DNA from: Enterobacter cloacae subsp. cloacae ATCC 13047
GTDB lineage: Bacteria; Pseudomonadota; Gammaproteobacteria; Enterobacterales; Enterobacteriaceae
Assembly (NCBI RefSeq): GCF_000025565.1
Contig: NC_014121.1
Coordinates: 558,001-622,000, forward strand
Length of the DNA: 64,000 nt
Direction of reading: 5' to 3'
This document shows, one piece after another, positions 13,963 through 25,592 of the stretch. The translations under genes were made by a program, and so were the position numbers. The notes under the pieces are model-generated. The model saw only the letters and a list, made by a program, of their open reading frames with translations, did not search any database and was not told where the DNA came from. How positions within the stretch are numbered: the first letter of the stretch is position 1; the number at the start of each line of letters is the position of its first letter.

Positions 13963-14697
13963 ATGAGTGAAATGATTTACGGCATCCACGCGGTGCAGGC
14001 CCTGCTGGAGCGCGCACCGGAGCGTTTTCAGGAAGTGTTCATTCTGAAAGGGCGTGAAGACAAACGTCTGATGCCGCTGATCCACGCACTGGAAGCGCAG
14101 GGCGTGGTGATCCAGCTGGCCAACCGTCAGTTCCTGGATGAGAAAAGTGAAGGCGCGGTTCACCAGGGGATTATTGCCCGCGTGAAGCCAGGCCGTCAGT
14201 ATCAGGAAAACGATCTGCCGGATTTGATCGCTGCACTGGATAACCCGTTCTTCCTGATCCTTGATGGCGTGACCGATCCGCACAACCTCGGCGCGTGCCT
14301 GCGCAGCGCCGATGCGGCGGGCGTGCACGCGGTGATCGTACCGAAAGATCGTTCTGCACAACTGAACGCAACGGCGAAGAAAGTGGCCTGCGGTGCAGCA
14401 GAAAACGTTCCGCTGATCCGCGTCACCAACCTGGCGCGCACCATGCGTATGCTGCAGGAAGAGAATATCTGGATCGTCGGTACCGCCGGTGAAGCGGATC
14501 ATACTCTGTATCAGAGCAAAATGACCGGCCGTCTGGCGCTGGTGATGGGTGCGGAAGGTGAAGGCATGCGTCGCCTGACGCGTGAGCACTGCGACGAGCT
14601 GATAAGCATCCCGATGGCGGGCAGCGTGTCGTCCCTGAACGTTTCTGTTGCAACGGGTATTTGCCTGTTTGAAGCGGTACGTCAGCGCGGCGAATAA
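13963..14697 (+). CDS. rlmB: 23S rRNA (Gm2251) 2'-O-ribose methyltransferase
   Basis: SpoU-type SAM-dependent enzyme that methylates G2251 in the peptidyl-transferase P loop. An N-terminal L30e-like RNA-binding domain (about 1-75) precedes the knotted SPOUT domain with motif 1 [14 protein letters not shown], motif 2 [14 protein letters not shown] and motif 3 [18 protein letters not shown]. Length is 244 residues against 243 in E. coli. It follows rnr with a repeat between them and is closed by an intrinsic terminator. Confidence 0.97.
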   Translation: MSEMIYGIHAVQALLERAPERFQEVFILKGREDKRLMPLIHALEAQGVVIQLANRQFLDEKSEGAVHQGIIARVKPGRQYQENDLPDLIAALDNPFFLILDGVTDPHNLGACLRSADAAGVHAVIVPKDRSAQLNATAKKVACGAAENVPLIRVTNLARTMRMLQEENIWIVGTAGEADHTLYQSKMTGRLALVMGAEGEGMRRLTREHCDELISIPMAGSVSSLNVSVATGICLFEAVRQRGE

Positions 14698-14702
14698 ACA
14701 GC

Positions 14703-14734
14703 AAGGCCGTCCTGTGGACGGCCTTTTGTGTTTT
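14703..14734 (+). terminator. Intrinsic terminator after rlmB
   Basis: AAGGCCGTCC (14703-14712) pairs perfectly with GGACGGCCTT (14716-14725) around TGT and is followed by a T-rich tail. It ends the nsrR-rnr-rlmB run. Confidence 0.9.
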
Positions 14735-14738
14735 ATCT

Positions 14739-14766
14739 CTCTCCCGGTGGGTGAGGGCACCAGACG
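14739..14766. repeat. CTCTCCC-type dispersed palindrome, copy 2 (shortened)
   Basis: CTCTCCCGGTGGGTGAGGG followed by CACCAGACG has the same order as the copy at 34858-34899, but its inner stem is missing about ten bases. It lies between two convergent genes. Confidence 0.65.
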
Positions 14767-14775
14767 GTGACAACC

Positions 14776-16050
14776 TTACTCCTCTAACGTCCGCAAATGG
14801 TCATCCTTCCTGAGCGTCATCAGCGCCACAATACTCACCACCGCCGTCGCCATGACGTAATATGCCGGAATGTCGAGGTTTCCCGTCTCCTTAATCAACC
14901 CGGTAATAATAAGCCCCGCACACCCCGAGAAAATGGCATTCGACAAGGAATACGCCAGACCAAGCCCGGTATAGCGCACACGCGTCGGGAACATCTCTGA
15001 GAGCATTGCCGGCCCTGGACCTGCCAGCATGCCCACCAGACCGCCAGCTATCAATACCACGATCGCTTTTACCGCGAGGGTACTGGACTCCGCCTGCAGA
15101 ATTTTCAGCAGCGGCAGGGCGAGGATCAGCAGTAACGCGGTGGCGATAATCATCACCGTGCGGCGGCCAATCCTGTCGCTCAGGATCCCCGACGGAATAA
15201 TGGTGAGCGCAAAGCCGACATTCGAAATCACGGCTATCAACAGTGCCTGGTTAAATCCGGTGTGCAGTGCCGATTGCAGATAGGTCGGCATAATCACCAG
15301 ATAGGTATATCCCGCCGCCGACCAGACCATCACCCGGCCAATTCCCATCACGATCGCTTTAATTGTGGCGACGGTACTGGCCTGCGCGATCAGCGGTTTT
15401 TCCTGCTGCTGCACGAAGCTCGGCGTCTCTTCCATACTCACCCGCAACCAGAGCGCCACCACCCCCATAGGCAGGGCCAGGAAAAATGGGATACGCCAGC
15501 CCCAGTCATGCAGGGCTTCCGGTGTCAGTAAGGCAGAAAGCAAGGCGACAATACCCGCGCCCGCTAATAGCCCCAGCGCCACCGTGAACGATTGCCATGC
15601 GCCATACAGACCACGTTTACCGCGTGGTGCAAATTCCGTCATCAAGGAAACCGCACCACCGTACTCACCCCCCGCGAACAATCCCTGCAGGATGCGCAGC
15701 AACGTAACGATCAGCGGCGCAGCGATACCGATGCTGGCATAGACTGGCACAACACCGATGGCGGCGGTGGCGAGCGTCATCAGCACCAGCACAATAATCA
15801 GCGTCGGTTTGCGGCCAATACGGTCACCGATGCGGCCAAACACCACCGCCCCCAGTGGGCGGAAAAAGAAAGCGATGGCAAACGAGGCGTAGGTGAGGAT
15901 CAGGCTGGTCAGCCCCGACTCGCCTTCAAGCTGGAAGAAGTTTTTCGCAATCACGGTGGCCAGAAAGCCGTAGACCGCAAACTCATACCACTCGATGAAA
16001 TTACCAATGGAGCCTGCAATTAACGCACGCTTATGCGCATTCGGTTGCAT
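14776..16050 (-). CDS. MFS transporter, metabolite:H+ symporter (MHS/ProP-like) family
   Basis: Twelve-helix inner-membrane symporter, 424 residues from the ATG at 16050. That start has AGGA 7 bases upstream; an in-frame start 13 codons earlier has no clear site. Family signs are GNFIEWYEFAVYGF in helix 1, the loop motif GRIGDRIGRKPTL between helices 2 and 3, and LQGLFAGGEYGGA in helix 4. Substrates of this family include proline/betaine, alpha-ketoglutarate, shikimate and citrate; the one used here cannot be read from sequence. In E. coli this place holds yjfI-yjfC, so it is an accessory replacement. It is divergent from aidB. Confidence 0.88.
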   Translation of the reverse strand: MQPNAHKRALIAGSIGNFIEWYEFAVYGFLATVIAKNFFQLEGESGLTSLILTYASFAIAFFFRPLGAVVFGRIGDRIGRKPTLIIVLVLMTLATAAIGVVPVYASIGIAAPLIVTLLRILQGLFAGGEYGGAVSLMTEFAPRGKRGLYGAWQSFTVALGLLAGAGIVALLSALLTPEALHDWGWRIPFFLALPMGVVALWLRVSMEETPSFVQQQEKPLIAQASTVATIKAIVMGIGRVMVWSAAGYTYLVIMPTYLQSALHTGFNQALLIAVISNVGFALTIIPSGILSDRIGRRTVMIIATALLLILALPLLKILQAESSTLAVKAIVVLIAGGLVGMLAGPGPAMLSEMFPTRVRYTGLGLAYSLSNAIFSGCAGLIITGLIKETGNLDIPAYYVMATAVVSIVALMTLRKDDHLRTLEE

Positions 16051-16103
16051 AACTTTCCTCACTGAAAGGGGTAAGAATAAATTATTCAATAAAAGTGAAG
16101 TGA

Positions 16104-16140
16104 TGAAATAGTTTATTCTTATGTTCTGTGAGCTATTTCA
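16104..16140. promoter_or_regulatory. Inverted repeat in the divergent transporter/aidB region
   Basis: TGAAATAG (16104-16111) and CTATTTCA (16133-16140) form a perfect 8-base inverted repeat separated by 21 bases, in the 193-base divergent gap. It could be an operator for either gene. No regulator is identified. Confidence 0.35.
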
Positions 16141-16243
16141 CGAATGATATCAGCGGGATCGCTACCGTGTGACCTTACTCCCATGCAGCGTGCACAGGGT
16201 CTGTCCATACTTATCTTCATTGCCACTGAAGGAGGGAGACAGC

Positions 16244-17866
16244 ATGCACTGGCAAACACATACCGTTTTTAACCAACCCGCACCGCTTTCGAACAGCAAC
16301 CTTTTTCTCTCTGATTGTGCCCTGCGTGACGCGGTGGCCCGCGAAGGCGCGGAGTGGGATAGCGAGTTGCTGGCCAGTATAGGCCAGCAGTTAGGTACGG
16401 CGGAGTCGCTGGAGCTTGGCAGGCTGGCGAACGTCAATCCGCCGGAGTTACTTCGCTATGACCCCACCGGTGAGCGGCTGGATGATGTCCGTTTTCACCC
16501 CGCCTGGCATCTTCTGATGCAGGGGCTGTGCGCTAACCGGGTGCATAACCTGGCGTGGGAAGAGGAGGCGCGTAAAGGCTCCTTTGTCGCTCGCGCCGCG
16601 CGCTTCGTGTTGCATGCTCAGGTTGAGGCCGGAACGCTGTGCCCCGTGACCATGACGTTTGCCGCCACGCCGCTGCTGCAACAGGCGCTCCCTGAACCTT
16701 TCCAGAACTGGCTCACGCCGCTACTGAGCGATCGTTATGATCCTCACCTTGCCCCTGGAGCCCAAAAGCGCGGCCTGCTGATCGGCATGGGGATGACGGA
16801 AAAACAGGGCGGCTCGGACGTGCTCAGCAACACTACCAAAGCAGAAAAGTGCAGCGACGGCAGCTACCGGCTGGTGGGTCATAAGTGGTTTTTCTCTGTG
16901 CCACAAAGCGATGCGCATCTGGTGCTGGCGCAGGCGAAAGGCGGGTTGTCCTGCTTTTTTGTTCCTCGCTTTTTGCCTGACGGGCAGCGCAACGCCGTGC
17001 GCCTGGAGCGGCTGAAAGACAAGCTCGGCAACCGCTCTAACGCCAGCAGTGAAGCGGAGTTTCTGGATGCGTCCGGCTGGCTGTTAGGGGAAGAGGGGGA
17101 AGGGGTACGACAGATCCTTCGCATGGGCGGGTTAACGCGTTTTGACTGCGCTCTGGGCAGCCATGGGTTGATGCGTCGGGCATTATCCGTGGCGCTGTAC
17201 CACGCCCATCAGCGGCAGACGTTCGGGAAAAACCTCATCGATCAGCCACTGATGCGCGACGTCCTGAGCCGCATGGCGCTGGTGCTGGAGGGGCAAACGG
17301 CGCTGCTGTTTCGTCTTGCCCGGGCGTGGGATAAACGCGCCGATCCGCAGGAGGCGGCCTGGGCGCGGCTTTTCACGCCAGCCGCGAAATTCAGCGTCTG
17401 CAAAGCGGGTATCCCGTTCGTGGCAGAGGCGATGGAGGTGTTGGGCGGCATCGGGTACTGTGAGGAGAGTGAACTCCCCCGCCTGTATCGCGAGATGCCG
17501 GTGAACAGCATCTGGGAAGGCTCAGGGAACATCATGTGTCTGGATGTTCTGCGCGTTCTGGCGAAGCAGCCGGGTATGTTCGATCTGCTGGCAGAGGATT
17601 TTGCGCAGGTGAAAGGTCAGGACAGACACTTCGATCGTAGCTGGCGGCAGCTGCAGCAAAAACTGCGTAAACCGCAGGAGGCGCAGGGGCGGGAGATTGC
17701 GCATCAGCTATTCCTGCTGGGCGCCGGAAGCCAGATGCTGCGGCACGCCTCTCCGCCCGTCGCGCAGGCGTGGTGCCGCATGATGCTGGATACCCGTGGC
17801 GGCACGCTGATGACAGAGCAGGTTCAAAGCGATCTTCTGCTGCGCGCCACGGGCAGGGTAGGCTAG
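16244..17866 (+). CDS. aidB: Acyl-CoA dehydrogenase-family alkylation-response protein AidB
   Basis: Ada-regulated flavoprotein that binds DNA and limits alkylation damage; its substrate is unsettled. The ATG at 16244 follows GGAGGGAG and gives [19 protein letters not shown], in register with E. coli AidB (540 residues here, 541 there). The ACAD core includes [52 protein letters not shown] and [33 protein letters not shown], followed by the C-terminal DNA-binding region. Its stop shares a CTAG tetranucleotide with the convergent chemoreceptor gene, leaving no room for a terminator. Confidence 0.96.
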   Translation: MHWQTHTVFNQPAPLSNSNLFLSDCALRDAVAREGAEWDSELLASIGQQLGTAESLELGRLANVNPPELLRYDPTGERLDDVRFHPAWHLLMQGLCANRVHNLAWEEEARKGSFVARAARFVLHAQVEAGTLCPVTMTFAATPLLQQALPEPFQNWLTPLLSDRYDPHLAPGAQKRGLLIGMGMTEKQGGSDVLSNTTKAEKCSDGSYRLVGHKWFFSVPQSDAHLVLAQAKGGLSCFFVPRFLPDGQRNAVRLERLKDKLGNRSNASSEAEFLDASGWLLGEEGEGVRQILRMGGLTRFDCALGSHGLMRRALSVALYHAHQRQTFGKNLIDQPLMRDVLSRMALVLEGQTALLFRLARAWDKRADPQEAAWARLFTPAAKFSVCKAGIPFVAEAMEVLGGIGYCEESELPRLYREMPVNSIWEGSGNIMCLDVLRVLAKQPGMFDLLAEDFAQVKGQDRHFDRSWRQLQQKLRKPQEAQGREIAHQLFLLGAGSQMLRHASPPVAQAWCRMMLDTRGGTLMTEQVQSDLLLRATGRVG

Positions 17867-19794
17867 TTTTTAAGCTGGAACAGGCTCACCAGTTGAGTGA
17901 GGTGCGACCCTTTCTCGCGCAGTGATTGTGCGGTTTGCTCGCTGCGCGAGACGCGATCGGCGTTGATGTGGGAGGCTTCACCAATATGGGTCATGGCCAG
18001 ATTCACCTGACGGATCCCCGCCGACTGTTCGCGGGATGCATGGTTAATCTCGGTCACCAGTTGGTTGATGTTATCGATGTGCGCGATGATGGCATCCATC
18101 GCCAGACGCGTCTGCTCTGAGAGCGCATGGCCTTCACTCACCTTGTTCAGCGTGTCGCCAATCAGCTGCTCAATCTCTTTCACCGCATTAGCGCTGCGTG
18201 CCGCCAGGGCGCGCACTTCCTGCGCGACCACAGCAAACCCTTTTCCGTGTTCGCCGGCACGTGCTGCTTCAACCGCTGCATTAAGCGCCAGAATGTTAGT
18301 CTGGAAAGCAATCGACTCAATCACACGCGTGATGTCCTCGATGCGCTTTGAGGCGTCGCGAATATCGTCCATGGTGGAGACCGCGTGCGTCACCGTCTCG
18401 CCCCCCTGATGCACCGCGCGTGAGGTTTCCCCCACCAGCTGCTGCGTCTGTTCCATATTGGCCGCGTTTTGCTGCACGGTTGCGGCGAGTTGTTCCATAC
18501 TCGCGGAGGTCTCTTCAACGCTACTGGCCTGTTTGTTGATCTGCTCTGAGATCTCACCGGTATCAGAGGCCAGGGCGTTAGTGCCCAGATGGATCTCGCC
18601 TGCGGCCTCGCGTACCTGCAGGACAATCTTTTGCAGACCGCCGCCGATCCCGTTGATGGCGTCGATAAGCTGGCCAACCTCATCCTGGCGGGTAACGGAC
18701 AGGCTGGCACGCAGATCGCCTGCCGCATATTGTCGGGCAAGGTGAATGACGTTACGCAGCGGGCGCGTCAGCATGCGACGAATGATGATGACAAACAGCG
18801 CGGCAAACAGGACTGACAGCGCCACGCCTGCCAGCAGGAAGCGATCCCGCATCGTGGTGACGCTTGAGAGCAGGACCGATTTATCCACTTCCCCCACGAT
18901 GGTCCAGTTCCAGCCCGGCAGCGGCGTGTAGGCCATTTTCAGTATGCGACCACCCTCACTTGTGCGTTCCAGCGTGCCCGGGGTATTGCTCAGCAACTGC
19001 TGCTGGGTGGCGCTATCCCACTCAGGAAGCTGGCCTTCCCGGTTCGAGTGGAACAGGAACTGTCCGCGCGTTTTACCGTTACTGCGATCCAGCACGAAGA
19101 AGTGTCCGCTGTCACCTAAACGACGATTGAGGATTTTTTCGCGCATCACGTTCCAGGAGTGGGTGATATCCACACCAACAAAAATGATCCCAATGACCTG
19201 GCCTTCTGCGTTTTTGAACGGCTGATACTGGGTGATATAGCGCTTACCGAACAGCAACGCCAGACCGCGATAGACCTCGCCTTTAGTGACGGCCGCATAG
19301 GCCGGGCTGGCAGTGTCCAGAACGGTACCCATTGCCCGATCGCCGTTCTCTTTGCGCAGGGAGGTGGCGACACGGACAAAGTCATTACCGCTGCGCACAA
19401 ACAGGGTCGAGATTGCCCCTGTACGCGTCAGGAAGTCGTCAGAAAGTGCATTGTTTTCATGCAGGCCTGTTTCACCCCCTTTCAGAAGGGGAACGCTAAG
19501 CCCGTTAATGGTCTGGAGTTGATTGCTGTCGACGCTCAAAGGTTGCGGTAAAAAGGTGGTGAACAGCCGGGTATAGCTCTCGACCTCTTCGCTCAGACTG
19601 GTGTTAAACATCTGTACCATATCAACCATACCGGTGGACTGGTTATGCAGGTCTTCTACCGCAAGGGCTTCAAGCTGCTGGCTGGCTTTATGGCTGAGCA
19701 GAAAAGTGAAAAGCAGAAACAGCGTGGCGACACTCACGCCGGTAAGAAGCGATAGCTTTGCGCCCAGACCCGCACGGCGAAAAAAAGTGATCAT
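17863..19794 (-). CDS. Methyl-accepting chemotaxis protein with periplasmic Cache domain
   Basis: Membrane chemoreceptor of 643 residues. Membrane segments lie at about 12-34 and 318-340. Between them is a large periplasmic domain with [14 protein letters not shown] and [13 protein letters not shown], typical of single Cache (Cache_3-Cache_2) sensors. HAMP and the signalling hairpin follow; the tip [28 protein letters not shown] is intact. There is no NWETF-type CheR tether at the C-terminus (ends SLFQLKN), so it probably relies on neighbouring receptors for methylation. It is absent from this place in E. coli. A sigma-28-type promoter lies just upstream. Ligand unknown. Confidence 0.93.
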   Translation of the reverse strand: MITFFRRAGLGAKLSLLTGVSVATLFLLFTFLLSHKASQQLEALAVEDLHNQSTGMVDMVQMFNTSLSEEVESYTRLFTTFLPQPLSVDSNQLQTINGLSVPLLKGGETGLHENNALSDDFLTRTGAISTLFVRSGNDFVRVATSLRKENGDRAMGTVLDTASPAYAAVTKGEVYRGLALLFGKRYITQYQPFKNAEGQVIGIIFVGVDITHSWNVMREKILNRRLGDSGHFFVLDRSNGKTRGQFLFHSNREGQLPEWDSATQQQLLSNTPGTLERTSEGGRILKMAYTPLPGWNWTIVGEVDKSVLLSSVTTMRDRFLLAGVALSVLFAALFVIIIRRMLTRPLRNVIHLARQYAAGDLRASLSVTRQDEVGQLIDAINGIGGGLQKIVLQVREAAGEIHLGTNALASDTGEISEQINKQASSVEETSASMEQLAATVQQNAANMEQTQQLVGETSRAVHQGGETVTHAVSTMDDIRDASKRIEDITRVIESIAFQTNILALNAAVEAARAGEHGKGFAVVAQEVRALAARSANAVKEIEQLIGDTLNKVSEGHALSEQTRLAMDAIIAHIDNINQLVTEINHASREQSAGIRQVNLAMTHIGEASHINADRVSRSEQTAQSLREKGSHLTQLVSLFQLKN

Positions 19795-19825
19795 AAATTG
19801 CTCATTATTGAAAAGGTATGGCTTT

Positions 19826-19852
19826 TCAACGGCAGGACAGAGCTAACATTTA
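19826..19852 (-). promoter_or_regulatory. Sigma-28 (FliA) type promoter of the Cache chemoreceptor
   Basis: Read on the minus strand: -35 TAAATGTT (19852-19845), an 11-base spacer, -10 GCCGTTGA (19833-19826). The consensus is TAAAGTTT-N11-GCCGATAA, so 6/8 and 5/8 positions match with exact spacing. The -10 ends about 30 bases before the start codon. Confidence 0.6.
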
Positions 19853-19921
19853 CTTAAATAATGTAACAAAATGTTATCAAATTGTTTTTAATGGGGTTGA
19901 AAGAAGATAAAAAATTTGCAA

Positions 19922-19953
19922 AAACGAAAAGCCACTAAAAATAAGTGGCTTTT
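19922..19953 (-). terminator. Intrinsic terminator after yjfN
   Basis: AAAAGCCACT (19927-19936) pairs with AGTGGCTTTT (19944-19953) around 7 bases. On the minus strand a T-rich run follows. It separates yjfN from the chemoreceptor, which is transcribed in the same direction. Confidence 0.85.
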
Positions 19954-19964
19954 ATCGGAGGTGA

Positions 19965-20240
19965 TTAGACGTAGAGAATAGCCTGTACGCGCCAATGATC
20001 GCTGCGGTTATCTTCCTGCATCTGAATAATTCGATACCAGGAAGCGCCCTGTTCATCGGCTTTTAGTGCCACGACACGTTCAACATCTTGCGGGCTCCCC
20101 GAAATGTTATTGACGGAGATCTGGCCAATTTCATTAAGGCCAGTGACGCAATCAGCACTGGCGAATTCTGCTGACTGTGCAGTCGTGCTCACAAGGCCTA
20201 CTGAGAGCAACAGAGAGGTCAAAGCAAGAGTTCGTTTCAT
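19965..20240 (-). CDS. yjfN: DUF1471 periplasmic protein YjfN
   Basis: Small secreted protein of the BhsA/McbA (YdgH/DUF1471) family. The ATG at 20240 has GGAG upstream and gives 91 residues as in E. coli. It has a signal peptide with cleavage near TAQSA, then a compact alpha/beta domain. In the literature E. coli YjfN is reported as an activator of the periplasmic protease DegP; here that is assigned by homology only. Longer in-frame starts to 20291 have no similarity. bsmA, another DUF1471 protein, lies just upstream. Confidence 0.92.
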   Translation of the reverse strand: MKRTLALTSLLLSVGLVSTTAQSAEFASADCVTGLNEIGQISVNNISGSPQDVERVVALKADEQGASWYRIIQMQEDNRSDHWRVQAILYV

Positions 20241-20388
20241 TGTCAGCTCCATTTCACATTTCTCCGGTATCCGCCGGGCACTCCTTCGCAAATAAACTCA
20301 CTTCCATTGTCGCGGGCATGGAGTTTATTGTGGACAGGAAAATGTCTATGGACGCAAAGCAGTGTAAATGTCGTTCAAATGAAGATCG

Positions 20389-20697
20389 TTATTTACGGTA
20401 CAATATAGCCTGTGAATACCACTGTCCCGTAATGATGGTTTCATCGATCATAATGATGACGTAATAATCTGCTTTGGCGGCGGCAGCTTGCGCCTTTATT
20501 GACTCCTCTGCGTCATCCGGGGATCCGCGAACCAGCGCGGAGACGGTACCCATTCGTTGTAATCCTTCCGTCTGATTACGACGAATCTCCTGCGGATGGT
20601 CGGCGACCGGGGGAGCGGGTTGCGGTGTCCCCTGTAGTGCACTACAGCCACTGAGCAGAACCAGCAACAATAAAGTAGCAAACCTGCGCATAACCAT
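20389..20697 (-). CDS. bsmA: DUF1471 lipoprotein BsmA
   Basis: Outer-membrane lipoprotein linked to biofilm and peroxide stress in E. coli (formerly YjfO). The lipobox LLSGC is at about residues 14-18, followed by a Pro/Gln-rich linker and the DUF1471 domain ending SQAILYRK. The start chosen is the ATG at 20697, because AGGA lies 8 bases upstream; the next ATG (20691) is too far from it. This gives 102 residues, slightly shorter than E. coli. The longer frame to 20835 is not supported. Confidence 0.9.
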   Translation of the reverse strand: MVMRRFATLLLLVLLSGCSALQGTPQPAPPVADHPQEIRRNQTEGLQRMGTVSALVRGSPDDAEESIKAQAAAAKADYYVIIMIDETIITGQWYSQAILYRK

Positions 20698-20855
20698 ATC
20701 TCGTTTCCTGATAGCCATAGTGTAGTTGTCTGCGAATTTAGTTTTGGGGGAATGTTCCCGAAGTGTTATCTGGTACGTATATTTCGAATGAAAATATCGT
20801 GAAAGCGTAATCCAGTTCTCAACATTATGAATCATTCATCAGCACAGGGTCGACA

Positions 20856-21578
20856 ATGATTGAAATTGAAACTCGCCGCCTCGGCAATCATGAAATATTA
20901 CACGCTATCCCTGCGGGAAAAAGTGCACACCCGCTGCCTGTTGTGGTTTTTTATCATGGCTTTACTTCATCGAAGCTGGTGTACAGCTACTTTGCGGTGG
21001 CGCTGGCGCAGGCCGGTTTTCGGGTAGTGATGCCGGATGCGCCCGATCACGGTGCACGTTTTACCGGTGATGAACAGGTGCGACTGGGGCAGTTCTGGCA
21101 GATTTTGCACGGTAGCCTGAGCGAATTTGCCGGGCTGCGCGATGCGCTTTACCAGGCGGGGCTGGTGGCGGATCAACGGCTGTCGGTGGCCGGCGCATCG
21201 ATGGGGGGAATGACGGCGCTCGGGATCATGGCTCGTCACCCTGAGGTGACCTCCGTGGCGTGCCTGATGGGCTCGGGCTATTTTACGTCATTGTCAAAAA
21301 CGCTGTTTCCACCGCAAGACGCGACGGAGATTGATGCGTTGCTGGCCGAATGGGAAGTGACCCGGGCGTTACCGCGTCTGGCCGATCGCCCGTTGCTGTT
21401 GTGGCATGGTGACGCGGATGATGTGGTGCCCCCTGGCGAAACCTTCCGTCTCCAGCAGGCACTACAGCGCGAAGGGCTGGACGGCAACCTGACCTGTCTG
21501 TGGGAAGCGGGGGTTCGCCACCGTATCACGCCAGCGGCACTGGACGCGACGGTGGACTTTTTCCGCCAGCATCTTTAA
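20856..21578 (+). CDS. yjfP: Alpha/beta-hydrolase esterase YjfP
   Basis: Cytoplasmic carboxylesterase of 240 residues, similar to the prolyl-oligopeptidase/dienelactone hydrolase group. The oxyanion region FYHGFTSSK, nucleophile elbow GASMGG (Ser near residue 113), Asp in [10 protein letters not shown] and the final His in VRHRITP are visible. E. coli YjfP hydrolyses short acyl esters in vitro; the physiological substrate is unknown. The stop codon is embedded in a TTAA shared with the convergent ulaR stop. Confidence 0.92.
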   Translation: MIEIETRRLGNHEILHAIPAGKSAHPLPVVVFYHGFTSSKLVYSYFAVALAQAGFRVVMPDAPDHGARFTGDEQVRLGQFWQILHGSLSEFAGLRDALYQAGLVADQRLSVAGASMGGMTALGIMARHPEVTSVACLMGSGYFTSLSKTLFPPQDATEIDALLAEWEVTRALPRLADRPLLLWHGDADDVVPPGETFRLQQALQREGLDGNLTCLWEAGVRHRITPAALDATVDFFRQHL

Positions 21579-22330
21579 ACGCGCAGAATTTTGACGCCCT
21601 GATCTTCCAGCTTCTGGAGGATCTCTGGATTGGCATGTTTGCCGGTGATCACCATGTCAATCTGTTCGGCGCGGCTGAACAACATGCCAGCTCGCTCGCC
21701 GACTTTGCTGCTGTCGACCAGTACGACGAGCTTGCCCACGACGTTAAGCATATTTTGCTCTGCCATCGCGGTTAACATGTCGGTTTTGTAGAGCCCGTCC
21801 GCGGTCAGGCCTTTGCCGCTGGTAAACATCCAGTGCCCGGCATAGAGGCTGTTTTCGCTATCCTGGGGACTGAGGGTAATGGATTGGCTCTTATTATACT
21901 GGCCGCCCATGATCACCACGCTTTCATGTTCCTGATCGATAAGATAGTTAGCCAGCGGCAGATAGTTGGTGATGATTTGCACCGGTTTACCGCACATCTC
22001 GCGGCCCAGCAGAAATGCCGTGGAGCCGCAGTTGATCACCACGCTCTCACCCGGGTTGACCAGCTGTGATGCGGCTCTGGCAATGCGCACTTTTTCATCG
22101 TGGTTTTGCGCCTGATGGATGTTCATCGGCGTCCAGCGGGGGCGCTGCTGGCTGATGGCTTCCGCGCCGTTACGGACTTTTTTCAGCTTACCGCTCTCAT
22201 CCAGCTTGTTGATATCGCGTCGTGCCGTCGCGGGTGAAATCCCTAAACGTTCGATCACTTTCTCGACGGTGATAAACCCTGTTTGCGCCAGGAGTTCCAG
22301 TAATATTTGATGCCGTTGCGCTTCCGTCAT
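21575..22330 (-). CDS. ulaR: DeoR-family repressor of the ascorbate utilisation genes
   Basis: Represses ulaG and ulaABCDEF in the absence of L-ascorbate 6-phosphate. The N-terminal DeoR helix-turn-helix is in residues 5-57 ([20 protein letters not shown]), followed by the sugar-phosphate-sensing domain with [15 protein letters not shown] and [17 protein letters not shown]. Length is 251 residues as in E. coli. It lies downstream of ulaG on the same strand but is separated from it by a terminator-like hairpin. Confidence 0.96.
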   Translation of the reverse strand: MTEAQRHQILLELLAQTGFITVEKVIERLGISPATARRDINKLDESGKLKKVRNGAEAISQQRPRWTPMNIHQAQNHDEKVRIARAASQLVNPGESVVINCGSTAFLLGREMCGKPVQIITNYLPLANYLIDQEHESVVIMGGQYNKSQSITLSPQDSENSLYAGHWMFTSGKGLTADGLYKTDMLTAMAEQNMLNVVGKLVVLVDSSKVGERAGMLFSRAEQIDMVITGKHANPEILQKLEDQGVKILRV

Positions 22331-22388
22331 GAGCTATTCCGATAAGAATTGATTTGAAAAGATGATATTTGAAATAGCGTGAAATTAC

Positions 22389-22428
22389 TAAAATAAATAT
22401 GAAATCGCCAGACGCAAGGTCTGGCGAT
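22389..22428 (-). terminator. Intrinsic terminator after ulaG
   Basis: ATCGCCAGAC (22404-22413) pairs perfectly with GTCTGGCGAT (22419-22428) around GCAAG. On the minus strand the stem is followed by a T-rich stretch. It lies between ulaG and ulaR. Confidence 0.8.
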
Positions 22429-22440
22429 GGGGGTTCACAA

Positions 22441-23505
22441 TCAGAGGAATGACTTGAACGGCAGGTCTGGCTCAATGGTGAAGCAATCATCGAAACCGCG
22501 TGGGTAGTGATACTCAAGATTGTCTTTGTCCAGCGGCCAGGTGAACTTGCCGCCTACCTGCCAGATAAATGGCTTGAAGCCATACTTCAGACGGTCTTTT
22601 TTCATCTCCCACAGTACGCGGATTTCCTGCGGATCGGCCTGGAAGTTTGACCAGATATCGTGGTGGAAAGGAATCACTACTTTGGTGTTCAGTGCTTCCG
22701 CCATGCGCAGCATATCGGCGCTGGTCATTTTGTCGGTAATGCCGCGTGGGTTCTCGCCGTAGGAGCCCAGCGCCACGTCAATCTGATGCTCGTTACCATG
22801 CTTCGCATAGTAGTTGGAGTAGTGAGAATCACCGCTGTGGTACAGGGAACCGCCAGGGGTTTTAAACAGATAGTTCACTGCTCGCTCATCCATGCCGTCT
22901 GGCAGGACGCCTGCGGCTTTCTGGTCAGCAGGCAGGGTGATCAGCGCGGTGCGGTCAAAGGCGTCCAGCGCATGGATTTCAATGTCTTTAATTTTCACCA
23001 CGTCGCCTGGCTTCATGACGATGCAGCGCTCTTTCGGCACGCCCCAGCCAATCCAGAGATCCACGCAGGTCTGCGGTCCGATAAACGGCACGTCGTCCGC
23101 GCAGTTTTGCATCACCGCTGCCGCCACGTTTACATCGATGTGATCGTTATGATCGTGGGTGGAAAGGACGGCGTCGATCTGGCGAATGGCAAAAGGATCA
23201 AGAACAAACGGCGTGGTGCGCAGGTTCGGCTGCAATTTTTCGACACCTGCCATGCGCTGCATCTGATGACCTTTTTTCATCAGCGGATTGCCGTGGCTCT
23301 GTTTGCCGGTACCGCACCAGAAATCAACGCAAATATTGGCGCCACCCTCGGATTTCAGCCAGATGCCGGTGCAACCCAGCCACCACATTGCAAACGTACC
23401 AGGAGCAACCTGTTCCTGCTCAATCTCTTCATTCAGCCAGCTGCCCCATTCCGGGAAGGTGCTCAGAATCCATGATTCACGGGTGATGGTGTTCACTTTA
23501 CTCAT
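22441..23505 (-). CDS. ulaG: L-ascorbate-6-phosphate lactonase UlaG
   Basis: Metallo-beta-lactamase-fold enzyme that opens L-ascorbate 6-phosphate to 3-keto-L-gulonate 6-phosphate, the first step after PTS uptake. The ATG at 23505 follows AGGAGT and gives [20 protein letters not shown] and 354 residues, as in E. coli; the 8-codon upstream extension is not used. Metal-binding THDHNDH and [11 protein letters not shown] are visible. It is divergent from ulaA across the operator region. Confidence 0.97.
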   Translation of the reverse strand: MSKVNTITRESWILSTFPEWGSWLNEEIEQEQVAPGTFAMWWLGCTGIWLKSEGGANICVDFWCGTGKQSHGNPLMKKGHQMQRMAGVEKLQPNLRTTPFVLDPFAIRQIDAVLSTHDHNDHIDVNVAAAVMQNCADDVPFIGPQTCVDLWIGWGVPKERCIVMKPGDVVKIKDIEIHALDAFDRTALITLPADQKAAGVLPDGMDERAVNYLFKTPGGSLYHSGDSHYSNYYAKHGNEHQIDVALGSYGENPRGITDKMTSADMLRMAEALNTKVVIPFHHDIWSNFQADPQEIRVLWEMKKDRLKYGFKPFIWQVGGKFTWPLDKDNLEYHYPRGFDDCFTIEPDLPFKSFL

Positions 23506-23540
23506 CGTTTTGACTCCTGGTTTAATCAAAAGTAATCATT

Positions 23541-23562
23541 TGGTGATTTGTTGTGATTAATG
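23541..23562. promoter_or_regulatory. Putative UlaR operator proximal to ulaG
   Basis: Two GTGATT hexamers start 10 bases apart (23543 and 23553), one helical turn, followed by AAT. The 22-base block matches the ulaA-proximal block at 23783-23804 at 19 positions. It lies about 36 bases upstream of the ulaG start. Confidence 0.65.
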
Positions 23563-23757
23563 CTGGCACTCTTTGAATCGGTTTGCAACGAGTAAATTGA
23601 GGAAATTTATCTTCGCCATGTCACAGATAATCTATTTCTACGTTGTTAGAATATCCGCTATCAATGATTAATTGTATGAATTATAAGAAATAATTTATGC
23701 GTGGGAATCGATAGTGAAAATCATTACTAACACCATGGAAATAATTTGCGTGATACG

Positions 23758-23804
23758 TCACAAATAATCAAATGCAATCTTGTGGTGATTATTTGTGATT
23801 AATA
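23758..23804. promoter_or_regulatory. Putative UlaR operator proximal to ulaA, inverted repeat
   Basis: TCACAAATAATCA (23758-23770) and TGATTATTTGTGA (23786-23798) form a perfect 13-base inverted repeat with 15 bases between them. The right arm lies inside the GTGATT-N4-GTGATT block (23785-23800) shared with the ulaG side. The 359-base divergent region between ulaG and ulaA is otherwise AT-rich without genes. Confidence 0.65.
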
Positions 23805-23810
23805 GAGTGA

Positions 23811-25265
<1,455 letters not shown>

Positions 25266-25277
25266 GGAGTTTCGATT

Positions 25278-25583
25278 ATGACCGTACGTATCCTGGCTGT
25301 GTGTGGCAATGGGCAAGGTAGCTCCATGATCATGAAGATGAAAGTGGACCAGTTTTTAACCCAGTCAAACATTGACCACACGGTGAACAGCTGCGCGGTG
25401 GGTGAATACAAAAGTGAACTGAACGGCGCCGATATCATCATCGCGTCTACCCATATCGCCGGTGAAATTAGCGTTTCTGGCAACAAATATGTCGTGGGGG
25501 TACGCAACATGCTCTCCCCTGCGGATTTCGGCCCAAAACTGCTGGAAGTGATCAAAGCGCACTTCCCCCAGGACGTGAAGTAA
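25278..25583 (+). CDS. ulaB: Ascorbate-specific PTS EIIB component
   Basis: Cytoplasmic phosphocarrier of 101 residues that passes phosphate from UlaC to ascorbate on UlaA. The phosphorylated cysteine is in the P-loop-like [10 protein letters not shown] near residue 9. It starts 12 bases after ulaA. Confidence 0.97.
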   Translation: MTVRILAVCGNGQGSSMIMKMKVDQFLTQSNIDHTVNSCAVGEYKSELNGADIIIASTHIAGEISVSGNKYVVGVRNMLSPADFGPKLLEVIKAHFPQDVK

Positions 25584-25592
25584 GGACGCCAC

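Noticed and set aside
22660..23475. Plus-strand frame of 271 codons across ulaG
   Set aside because: Antisense shadow of ulaG with no similarity to known proteins.
23749..23764. CRP site in the ula control region (GTGATACGTCAC)
   Set aside because: The spacing between GTGA and TCAC is 4 instead of 6 bases.
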